Below the pieces are notes generated by a model. It searched no databases. It saw nothing but the letters and a program-made list of their open reading frames with translations, and had not been told where the DNA came from. From contig JACJYN010000004.1 in assembly GCA_020636095.1 (NCBI GenBank), positions 682,001 to 746,000 on the forward strand: a DNA stretch of 64,000 bases, given 5' to 3'. Positions 34,290 through 41,643 of this stretch are shown here, piece by piece. Both the position numbers and the translations under genes were made by a program. Position 1 is the stretch's first letter. Each line of letters opens with the position of its first letter. This DNA comes from Lewinellaceae bacterium (GTDB lineage Bacteria > Bacteroidota > Bacteroidia > Chitinophagales > Saprospiraceae).

Positions 34290-34853
34290 TTGGAGATCGG
34301 CCCTACATTATTGGAAGATTGCATACGTGGAGAGCGCAAGGCGCAATTCAAGTTGCACCGCCTGTGTTTTCCGGTATTGATGGGAATCTGTATGCGATAC
34401 CGAAAAAGCGAGCAGGATGCAGCATCCATGCTTAATGTGGGATTCCTGAAGATGCTGGATAACCTGGCCAAGTATCAATCCAATGTCCCGTTTGAGGCCT
34501 GGATCCGGCGCATCATGATCAATGTACTGATCGATGATTTTCGGAAAAACAGGAAGGTTCGGGAACTGATTGAATACACCGATTTTTCAGAGAGCTTCAC
34601 CAGTGAACCGCCTATTGATTACAACGAAGCGGACAAGCAATTTGACGCGGAGCAATTGGAGGCTTTCATTCAGGCTTTACCCTCTGTGAGTCAAAAAGCT
34701 TTCAACCTCTTTGCCATTGATGGCTATACCCATAAAGAAATTGCTGAGCTTTTAAATATTAGTGAAGGCACTTCCAAGTGGCATGTGTCTTTTGCCAGAA
34801 AGAAATTACAGGAAATGATGCAACGGCCAGCCAAATCTTCCAGGGTAGTTTAA
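34290..34853 (+). CDS. ECF-type RNA polymerase sigma factor
   Basis: A 187-aa sigma-70-family factor of the extracytoplasmic-function kind. Region 2 runs about residues 20-90 (FPVLMGICMRYRKSEQDAAS, then FEAWIRRIMINVLIDDFRKN, the -10-binding helix). Region 4 covers about 125-175 with a helix-turn-helix (LPSVSQKAFNLFAIDGYTHK, then EIAELLNISEGTSKWHV). The start is uncertain: TTG at 34290 is used because no ATG precedes region 2. Only 5 bp separate it from the probable anti-sigma gene, and a lipoprotein gene follows, giving a three-gene operon. Confidence 0.88.
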   Translation: MEIGPTLLEDCIRGERKAQFKLHRLCFPVLMGICMRYRKSEQDAASMLNVGFLKMLDNLAKYQSNVPFEAWIRRIMINVLIDDFRKNRKVRELIEYTDFSESFTSEPPIDYNEADKQFDAEQLEAFIQALPSVSQKAFNLFAIDGYTHKEIAELLNISEGTSKWHVSFARKKLQEMMQRPAKSSRVV

Positions 34854-34858
34854 CAGAA

Positions 34859-36193
34859 ATGCGTATGGAACCGATGGACCAGTTTTTCAGAAAAAAGATC
34901 GAGGAGCGCCAGTATGAATACCACGAGGCCTACTGGGAAGAAGCCGAGCGTTTGATCACCCAACGCGAAGGCCGCCGCCGCCGGGCTTTCTGGTGGTGGT
35001 GCTTCGGCTTTGCCCTGCTCTGTGTCGGGATCGGGGGCGCCGGTTGGTGGTACGGGCCTACCGGTAGTGATGAAAAAACAACAATTGGCCCGGCTCCGGT
35101 CAGAGATCCGGGGGGGGCGGAAATTTCGCCAAAGGTATCACTTGAGCTAATCCCGGAAAAACAACCTGAAAAACAACCGGGTATAAATGGCAGGCAGGGC
35201 GTCGTTCCACCTTTGGAAACAGATGGTACTGTAGGGCCCGGCTCTGGAAAAAGCGCTGGCCAGGTAGCGTTTACACAGCGGAAAGATGGCAATATGGCAA
35301 AGGAAGGGGTGTTGGATATTGATAAGGGCTTCAAAGATGAATCTTTTATTAGGAAATCAAGTATTGGAGAACCCACTGAGAATAGAAAAGAACGGGTTGT
35401 TCCTACCAACAGCCCGTTGATAGATTCTGCGGCGATAGTAAAAAACCGGCCCTTGGCGTTAGCGAAAAGCAAGAACTTTTCAGTGGATTGGCTATCGACT
35501 CTCCTTGGCCCGGTTGATGAGCGGCCCGCAACATTGGAAATGAACCCGTTAGTACGGCACTACCTCATCCGTCCCCGGAAAATGATCAATTGGGAACTGG
35601 CCCTGGGGGCAACGGTGAACCCCTTCGATGGTAAGTCCCTTTTGGGCGGGGTAGCCAGCCTGCGGGCATCCTATCGGGTAAGGGAAAATACCTTGCTTAC
35701 CCTTGGTGCACAGTACCGCTTACGGGGAGGCAGTTTTGGCCCGTCACAGGAATCCCGGCAGGTAAGATATGCCTTTGGCAGGGAGGCGCAAAAATATAGC
35801 CTTCAGCCCAACCGCCTGCACTACGCTGAAGCGCTGCTTCAGGTGGAATGGCCAGTGAAGCGCCACTGCCTTGCTTTAGGGCTGGGCTGGAATTACCTGG
35901 TGGGCGTAGAGGGCAGCCTCAGCCGAACCGAGAAAGGAGCATTCGCGATCCGCTTTGACGCTGAAAGCCGCCTGGAAAAGGGGTGGCTGGATGAAGAAGG
36001 ATACAAAAAGCACTTTGGGGTGGGTAGGGCGTCCTACTATTACCAACTCCCGGGTGGTTTGAAGATAGGCCTGGAGTTACAATATACACCGGGTAAGATC
36101 GTGGAGAAAGGTGCAGAAGGCCAGCCGGGCATCCCTCTGCTTAAAGAATCGAATCCGCTCATGATTGACGTGGGTGTAAAATATAGACTATGA
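34859..36193 (+). CDS. Probable anti-sigma membrane protein with beta-barrel-like C-terminal domain
   Basis: A 444-aa protein. Residues 1-42 are charged and cytoplasmic-looking (MDQFFRKKIEERQYEYHEAY, then WEEAERLI), ending in Arg-rich REGRRRRR-like text. One membrane helix follows at about 43-65 (FWWWCFGFALLCVGIGGAGW). A long low-complexity linker (about 66-235) leads to about 200 residues of amphipathic strands (LGATVNPFDGKSLLGGVASL to IDVGVKYRL) closing with an aromatic-rich strand like outer-membrane barrels. Position directly after an ECF sigma gene suggests an anti-sigma factor; the fusion to a barrel-like domain is unusual. The ATG at 34859 is chosen since the upstream ATG lies inside the sigma gene. 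No zinc-binding anti-sigma motif is seen. Confidence 0.65.
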   Translation: MRMEPMDQFFRKKIEERQYEYHEAYWEEAERLITQREGRRRRAFWWWCFGFALLCVGIGGAGWWYGPTGSDEKTTIGPAPVRDPGGAEISPKVSLELIPEKQPEKQPGINGRQGVVPPLETDGTVGPGSGKSAGQVAFTQRKDGNMAKEGVLDIDKGFKDESFIRKSSIGEPTENRKERVVPTNSPLIDSAAIVKNRPLALAKSKNFSVDWLSTLLGPVDERPATLEMNPLVRHYLIRPRKMINWELALGATVNPFDGKSLLGGVASLRASYRVRENTLLTLGAQYRLRGGSFGPSQESRQVRYAFGREAQKYSLQPNRLHYAEALLQVEWPVKRHCLALGLGWNYLVGVEGSLSRTEKGAFAIRFDAESRLEKGWLDEEGYKKHFGVGRASYYYQLPGGLKIGLELQYTPGKIVEKGAEGQPGIPLLKESNPLMIDVGVKYRL

Positions 36194-37341
36194 AAGTGCT
36201 TATAAGGGCCTTCAGTATACTCGCCATTGTATCGCTACTCGGGCAATGCCAGAAGATCGAACTGCCTGCCCCTGAGGAAGGAACCCCGGTTTTCTCATTG
36301 CAAGCGAGCCTCGACGGCGCGCCGCAGGAGATCATAGGGGGCGATTCTTCCTACATCATGCGCGCTTCCTTCTTTGTCGACTCCGCAGGCCTGCCTGTTT
36401 ATCGGGGCACTTTCGAGGAATTGGACTGTGTTACCAACTGCAAGCCTTCCATCCGCTTCTCCTTCCGGGCAGCCGGGCCGGGGCCCGCCCAACCGGATAC
36501 GGACCTGCGCATAGGTGACTATCCCTTTCTGGCCCCGGAGGAATCGTCAACTGCAATTACCTATCGGGTTGTTTTTTCAGGCCTGCATTCATCTAATGCG
36601 GTCAATGCCCCCATCACTTACAACTGGGATTTTGGCGATGGTAGTTCTTCAGCCCTACAGGGCCCCGAACACGAATATCCGGATGATGCCCCCCGGTTCG
36701 TTCGGCTGGAAACCCGAAATGCCGCCGGCTGCCTTAGCTCTATAGAAAAAGAAATTGCCTTTGAACCTTTGCCCATTCCCTGTGAGGTGGATTTTACGCT
36801 TCAACCGGCTCAGGGAACCACTCCTGCCCAGGCAGTTTTCGAGGGGCCGTTCAACCTTTACAGTACCTGGGGATGGTTTGAAAACGATTCGAGCCTTGTC
36901 ACCTCTTATCCGATTGGCCAGCTCCTTCCTCAGCAGGTTCGTGAAATCTGCCTAACCGCCACCAATACGGAGGGATGCCAGTCCGAAACTTGTAAATCTG
37001 TATTTCTTAACAACTTCCAGGGCCTGGGATACTGCGCGACCGACTTTTCCTACCTGGCGTCCGTAGACACTACATTCACCCCTGTTCCGGAACAGTTTGG
37101 CTCGGTTTGGCTGGAATATATTGATGGGACGGGACGCGTTTTTAACTCTGCATCAGGCCCTCAGGATACCATGAGCGGGGATTTTTTCAGGGTCATTTCC
37201 GTAGAACCCTTTGAACTGAATGAAAATGGCCAGCCTACTGAAAAACTGGAGGTAGCTTTTCAATGCCGCCTCTATGATACAAATGGGCAGCCTTTCGGAA
37301 CTTTAACGGGAACGGGTGTAATCGCCGTTGCTCACCCCTGA
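36190..37341 (+). CDS. Predicted lipoprotein with PKD domain
   Basis: A 383-aa exported protein. Its N-terminus ILAIVSLLGQC ends in Cys20, a relaxed lipobox. A PKD domain lies near residues 120-195 with NWDFGDGSSSALQGPEHEYP. A second half has several Cys pairs (CEVDF, CLTATNTEGCQSETC) suggestive of a second Ig-like fold. The ATG overlaps the stop of the upstream gene by four bases (ATGA), so it is translationally coupled. With the sigma factor and the membrane protein it could form the outer sensing part of an envelope signalling system; no function is proven. Confidence 0.7.
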   Translation: MKVLIRAFSILAIVSLLGQCQKIELPAPEEGTPVFSLQASLDGAPQEIIGGDSSYIMRASFFVDSAGLPVYRGTFEELDCVTNCKPSIRFSFRAAGPGPAQPDTDLRIGDYPFLAPEESSTAITYRVVFSGLHSSNAVNAPITYNWDFGDGSSSALQGPEHEYPDDAPRFVRLETRNAAGCLSSIEKEIAFEPLPIPCEVDFTLQPAQGTTPAQAVFEGPFNLYSTWGWFENDSSLVTSYPIGQLLPQQVREICLTATNTEGCQSETCKSVFLNNFQGLGYCATDFSYLASVDTTFTPVPEQFGSVWLEYIDGTGRVFNSASGPQDTMSGDFFRVISVEPFELNENGQPTEKLEVAFQCRLYDTNGQPFGTLTGTGVIAVAHP

Positions 37342-37599
37342 TTTTTATGAAAAAAAGATAGTCTGGTAAGGAAACTTTATTTCCGGCTTTGCGTAAAGAT
37401 CAATAGCAGGATTTTAATTTTTGGCTATCACTTATGGCCAATCCCCCTCTCCCCAATTTTGAATACGACATTCATTCTTTTGGCCTTCCCCCAAATTGGG
37501 CCTGAAGTTTACTTCTGCAATGGCGCAGACCAGGACACAGCAATCCGAAGCCCGACATCCCCCCGTATTAAACATTCATACTAAGAAAACTAGCTGTCC

Positions 37600-38487
37600 A
37601 TGATGACTCAACAAGCACCCTTGCTGAAATCCCTCCATTATACCCCTCAACTCTATTTAAAGGAACTCCTGGCGCTCAATGGGCCTTCCACTCAGGTTTT
37701 TCACATCAACCCGGAAAAAAGCACGGTATTAGTCGGAGCCAAAGGCACCCGGCTCACTTTCGCCCCTTTTTCTCTAACCGGCCTTTCCGGTAATCCCGTC
37801 AAAGGAATGGTTGAAATCCGCCTGAAAGAAGCCCTGTCCCAGAGCGATATGCTCATGGCGGGGCGGCCTACTACTTCCGAAGACCGTTTAATGGAATCCG
37901 GAGGGCAGTTGATGATTCAGGCCAGCCAGGGAAACAAGGAGCTCAAATTGGCCCAACCGGTAACCATAGGGCTCCCGGTATCCAAAAAACTTCGTAACCC
38001 GATGTCTATGCGCCTCTTCGTCGGCAGCACCTCAACTTTTCAAGCTTATTCGGTTGGGCAAAGCTTTGACTGGAAGATGGCCTCGGATAAGGCAGTTCGC
38101 ATTCGCAAGGTAGAACGGCAGAAATATTTTGATTTTCAGTTGCACGGCCTCAACTGGGCAGGCTGTGATTTTTTTGTCACCCGCCGTTCCAATCGCTGTA
38201 TGGTTACCGCCCGGCCCATCAGTTCTGTAGAACGGTTTGACAGCTTGCTGGGCTATCTCGTATTCCACGATATTCAAGCAGTGGCCAGGATGTATCCCGG
38301 AAAACACAACTGTACGGCGATCAATATACCAGAGAAATTATCGGCAACAGCCCATGTCATTGGGCTTTCCAGAGGCCGGCTGTTTTACGGTAAGGGCGTG
38401 ATTCGGCGGGCTTCCGAAAAACTGGTGGATGTGAAGATGCGGGCGGTTTCGGAGAAGGATTTGATCAGGGCATTGCAGAACCTCTAA
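37600..38487 (+). CDS. Bacteroidota-specific protein of unknown function
   Basis: A 295-aa protein without a signal peptide. Residues about 50-125 match a pattern I associate with Bacteroidota surface proteins: TFAPFSLTGLSGNPVKGMVE, LSQSDMLMAGRPTTSEDRLM and SGGQLMIQASQGNKELKLAQ. Those usually sit behind an export signal, which is absent here unless the start is upstream; no better start is seen. The C-terminal third (FHDIQAVARMYPGKHNCTAI) is unassigned. Follows the sigma operon after 258 bp and is not tightly linked. Confidence 0.6.
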   Translation: MMTQQAPLLKSLHYTPQLYLKELLALNGPSTQVFHINPEKSTVLVGAKGTRLTFAPFSLTGLSGNPVKGMVEIRLKEALSQSDMLMAGRPTTSEDRLMESGGQLMIQASQGNKELKLAQPVTIGLPVSKKLRNPMSMRLFVGSTSTFQAYSVGQSFDWKMASDKAVRIRKVERQKYFDFQLHGLNWAGCDFFVTRRSNRCMVTARPISSVERFDSLLGYLVFHDIQAVARMYPGKHNCTAINIPEKLSATAHVIGLSRGRLFYGKGVIRRASEKLVDVKMRAVSEKDLIRALQNL

Positions 38488-38516
38488 GTAAAACCGGATG
38501 GGCAAAAGGCCTTGTC

Positions 38517-38585
38517 GGCTACCCGTCTAACATTAGACAACCTCGTACAACGTACACACAAGGGCTCCCACTGTGCCCGTCCATC
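38517..38585 (-). repeat. Solo half-copy of the 122-bp repeat
   Basis: About 69 bp match, in inverted orientation, the right half of the 6491-6840 repeat with roughly seven differences; shared blocks include CCCGTCTAACATT and TACACACAAGGG. Here the terminal arm is itself a perfect palindrome, GTCTAA-CA-TTAGAC (38525-38538). The rest of the unit is missing. Located between the convergent ends of the 37600 and 38593 genes. Confidence 0.8.
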
Positions 38586-38592
38586 CCCGAAT

Positions 38593-39477
38593 TCAACGTT
38601 CTTGTGGTTTCGATGCGATGAAGGCCTCATAGCCGATCGCTTCCTGATGAGCCGTACCCAGGCCATCGATCCCCAGTTCCACGATATCGCCCGGTTTCAA
38701 ATAACGGGGCGGGGTAAGCCCCAGGCCTACTCCGAAAGGCGTGCCTGTCGAGATGACATCACCGGGAAGGAGGGCCATAAAATGACTCACATAACTTACC
38801 AGGTGGGGGATGTTGAAGATGAAGTCCGCCGTATTGCTGTTTTGCATTAATTCCCCATTGACCTTGAGCCACAATTCCAGGTTGTGTGGATCGGGAACCT
38901 CGTCTTTAGTGGCCAGAAAGGGCCCCAGGGGAGCAAAGGAATCACAACTTTTCCCTTTGACCCACTGGCCGCCTCGTTCCAGTTGAAATGACCGTTCGCT
39001 GTAATCGTTGTGCAGGGCGTATCCGGCAACATAGTCCATGGCTTCCGCCTCGGGGACATAGGAAGCTTTCTTTTCTATGATTACGGCCAGTTCTACCTCC
39101 CAGTCTGTCTTTTCTCCTCCCTTGGGGATGATGACCGGATCGTTGGGCCCACACAGCGAACTGCTGGCTTTAAAAAAGATCACCGGTTCGGAGGGCGCCG
39201 CCATTCCGCTTTCGGCAGCGTGGGCGGCATAATTCAGGCCGATGCATACAATCTTGGAGGGGCGGGCAATGCAGGGGCCTAACCTGGTATCCGGGGCAAT
39301 TTCCGGGCAAGTTTCCTGGTGGCCCTCCAGCCAGTGTCTGAGCCTGCTTAATCCATTACTCCCGAAGAACTGTTCGGTGTAATCTTCTCCAAAAGCACTG
39401 ACATCTATGCGCTTTCCATTGGGCAGTTGTATGCCGGGGTTTTCCTTACCTGGTTGTCCGAACCGAATTAATTTCAT
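38593..39477 (-). CDS. Fumarylacetoacetate hydrolase-family protein
   Basis: A 294-aa FAH-superfamily enzyme. The conserved region begins RPSKIVCIGLNYAAHAAESG near residue 73 and includes EPVIFFKASSSLCGPNDPVI, DWEVELAVII with metal-binding Glu, and GDVISTGTPFGVG. Relatives hydrolyse or decarboxylate acylpyruvates and 2,4-diketo-3-deoxy sugar acids. The N-terminus MKLIRFGQPGKENPGIQL resembles the 2,4-diketo-3-deoxyfuconate/rhamnonate hydrolase branch. Next to an SDR and an aldose epimerase, a role in oxidative deoxy-sugar breakdown is a reasonable inference, not proven. Confidence 0.88.
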   Translation of the reverse strand: MKLIRFGQPGKENPGIQLPNGKRIDVSAFGEDYTEQFFGSNGLSRLRHWLEGHQETCPEIAPDTRLGPCIARPSKIVCIGLNYAAHAAESGMAAPSEPVIFFKASSSLCGPNDPVIIPKGGEKTDWEVELAVIIEKKASYVPEAEAMDYVAGYALHNDYSERSFQLERGGQWVKGKSCDSFAPLGPFLATKDEVPDPHNLELWLKVNGELMQNSNTADFIFNIPHLVSYVSHFMALLPGDVISTGTPFGVGLGLTPPRYLKPGDIVELGIDGLGTAHQEAIGYEAFIASKPQER

Positions 39478-39536
39478 GTGGTGGCGTTATTTTTCCTGCT
39501 ACTTTTCCCGTGGTAAAGTAATTATTATTTTTCAAG

Positions 39537-39613
39537 CCTCGTTCGTTGGTCACGTAGCCCCGCTATGCTTCCTCCTCACGCCTCGTCTAGCAAAAAAATA
39601 GCTCGCCTGAAAC
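39537..39613. repeat. Candidate dispersed non-coding repeat
   Basis: On the minus strand the segment carries GCTAGACGAGGCGTGAGG and GGCTACGTGACCAACG around a short A/T tract. I recall similar text in non-coding parts of Bacteroidota genomes, but no second copy was found in this window, so this call rests on memory only. Confidence 0.25.
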
Positions 39614-39637
39614 GGGAAACTTATTTTTCTCCGGCCC

Positions 39638-40420
39638 CTAAGTGTTGAGATTGACAAACCCGCCGTCGATCGGGAAGTTCGTGCCGGTAATGAAGCCCGC
39701 CTCATCAGAGCACAGGTACAATGCCAGGTGCGCCACCTCCTGAGGCGTTCCCATTCGGCCGATGGGTTGGGTTTGGGACAGCTTTTCGTACATCTCCTTT
39801 TCCTTGCCGGGATAATTTTGAGAAAGGAAACCATCGACGAAAGGGGTGTGTATCCGGGCCGGCGCAATACTATTACAGCGAATCTGGTAATCGAGGTAAT
39901 CCCTGGCCACGGTATAGGTCATGGTTAGTACAGCTCCCTTGCTCATAGAGTAGGCAAACCGGTCGGGCAAGCCCAGCATGGAAGCGATGGAAGCCATATT
40001 GAGAATGACTCCGCCTCGTTGTTTTTTCATCTGAGTTATAACAGCATACATACTGTTGTAAACGCCTTTGACATTGGCCGCGTAAACGCGGTCGAAGTCT
40101 TCCTCCGATGTGGTGTCGAGTTTTCCGATGTGGGCGATGCCGGCGTTATTGACTAAAATATCCACCCTCCCGGCAGAGGTTGCAACCCGGGTGGTGGCAG
40201 CCAGCACTTGTTGCTGGTCGGATACATCAACGGTATAGCTGCCGGCCTGCCCGCCATCGGCGCGGATGGCTTCCGCTACCCGTTGCCCCGCCCGGCCATC
40301 AAAATCGAAAATATGAACGTGGGCGCCGGCGCCGGCAAAAGTCCTGGCAATACTTTCGCCGATACCGCTACCGCCGCCGGTTATAATGGCCACTTTTTGA
40401 TCCAATCGGAATGGTTGCAT
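39638..40420 (-). CDS. SDR-family oxidoreductase, possible sugar-acid dehydrogenase
   Basis: A 260-aa short-chain dehydrogenase. Cofactor motif TGGGSGIGES (residues 15-24) with FDFDG after the second strand suggests NAD preference. NNAG is near 92, catalytic Ser with YSMSKG near 142-160, and the end TGTNFPIDGGFVNLNT is common in Bacteroidota SDRs of sugar catabolism. Lies 160 bp upstream of the FAH-family gene on the same strand, so the two may act in one pathway, for example on 2-keto-3-deoxy-fuconate. A -7 element lies 24 bp before its start. Confidence 0.88.
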   Translation of the reverse strand: MQPFRLDQKVAIITGGGSGIGESIARTFAGAGAHVHIFDFDGRAGQRVAEAIRADGGQAGSYTVDVSDQQQVLAATTRVATSAGRVDILVNNAGIAHIGKLDTTSEEDFDRVYAANVKGVYNSMYAVITQMKKQRGGVILNMASIASMLGLPDRFAYSMSKGAVLTMTYTVARDYLDYQIRCNSIAPARIHTPFVDGFLSQNYPGKEKEMYEKLSQTQPIGRMGTPQEVAHLALYLCSDEAGFITGTNFPIDGGFVNLNT

Positions 40421-40443
40421 GATATTGTTTTTGGGTAGTCACG

Positions 40444-40451
40444 CAAAAATA
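40444..40451 (-). promoter_or_regulatory. -7 element for the SDR-FAH pair
   Basis: The minus strand reads TATTTTTG, a perfect TAnnTTTG. The expected -33 TTTG is not seen. Transcription would start near 40437. Confidence 0.4.
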
Positions 40452-40596
40452 CTTCGCTACATTCGTTTTGTGGGCTTCCTGGTTCGTTTTTTTAATTACC
40501 AGGGCGAACTATGGCTACTCCGGCTGTGCACGCAAATCGAGAATGTAAAACACCTTTGGGTGCAACCTATTCCTCTTCCAACCGTTAATAATCTCC

Positions 40597-41466
40597 ATGA
40601 AAGCGACACTGGAAAACGGCCAGCTACAGATAGCTGTAAAGAAAAAGGGGGGGGAATTGTGCAGCCTGCTCAAAAAATCCACTCAAACGGAGTACATCTG
40701 GCAGGCGGGCCCCGATTACTGGAACCGGCACGCCCCGGTTCTGTTCCCGATCATTGGAGCGCTCAAGGATGGCATTTACTACTATGAAGGAAAATGCTAC
40801 AAGATGGGCCAGCACGGTATGGCGCGAGACCTACCGTTCCAATTGGTGGAAAAGAAGGACGACGAACTGGTTTTCTCCCTGAAAAGCAGCCCCTATACGC
40901 TGGAGCGCTATCCTTTTGAATTTGAACTGCAAATTATGTATACCCTCCGGGAAAACGAGCTGGCCACCACCTACCGGGTGATCAACCCTACCGACAATAA
41001 GCTGTACTTCTCTATTGGCGGCCACCCTGCCTTCAACTGCCCCTTGAATGAAAAGGAAAAGCGCTCCGATTACCAACTGGTGTTTGAAAAACCGGAAACG
41101 GTGAAAATCCAAAGGATCATCAACGGATTCCGCAACGGAACCTGGGAACTGATCCTGGATGGCCAGCGCGAGCTGCCGGTCACCGACGATCTGTTCGAGA
41201 AGGATGCGCTGATCTTTAAGGGGCTGAAGTCCAATTCCGTCACCTTGCAGAAGGGCAGCCAGCCATTTCTCACCCTTAATTTTAAGGGGTTTCCTTATTT
41301 GGGCATCTGGTCAAAGAGCGCTACCGCCCCCTTCGTCTGCATCGAACCCTGGTTCGGCCTTACCGACGATACCAAACACAACCGGCAACTCACCGAAAAA
41401 GAAGGGGTGATCGCCCTGGAAGGGAAGGGGGAGTTTCGGCATACCTATTCAATCCTTATCCATTAG
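40597..41466 (+). CDS. Aldose 1-epimerase-family protein (LacX-like)
   Basis: A 289-aa galactose-mutarotase-fold protein. Key family segments are RHAPVLFPIIGALKDGIYYY, QHGMARDLPF with the substrate His, SIGGHPAFNCPL with the catalytic His, and CIEPWFGLTDD with the Glu. It interconverts alpha and beta anomers of a sugar in the cytosol; LacX-like members have unclear substrates. It is divergent from the SDR-FAH pair, supporting a local carbohydrate theme. No signal peptide. Confidence 0.88.
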   Translation: MKATLENGQLQIAVKKKGGELCSLLKKSTQTEYIWQAGPDYWNRHAPVLFPIIGALKDGIYYYEGKCYKMGQHGMARDLPFQLVEKKDDELVFSLKSSPYTLERYPFEFELQIMYTLRENELATTYRVINPTDNKLYFSIGGHPAFNCPLNEKEKRSDYQLVFEKPETVKIQRIINGFRNGTWELILDGQRELPVTDDLFEKDALIFKGLKSNSVTLQKGSQPFLTLNFKGFPYLGIWSKSATAPFVCIEPWFGLTDDTKHNRQLTEKEGVIALEGKGEFRHTYSILIH

Positions 41467-41643
41467 AGTTTGAGCGCATGTTTGGAGTACTGATGCAGGT
41501 TCACTTTTGTCCTTCATTGGAAAGTTAGGAGCAACGAGCGAGCAGTATACCTAATTCATTCCCGCAACTTTTGCCCTCCTCTAACCTGGCAAATTTCGTA
41601 GCTTTATCACTTGATTCCCTTTTTGATAAAGCAATACGAAATC

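Noticed and set aside
34778..34858. Upstream start of the anti-sigma-like protein
   Set aside because: It lies inside the sigma-factor coding region and its residues have no family support; the ATG at 34859 follows the sigma stop by 5 bp.
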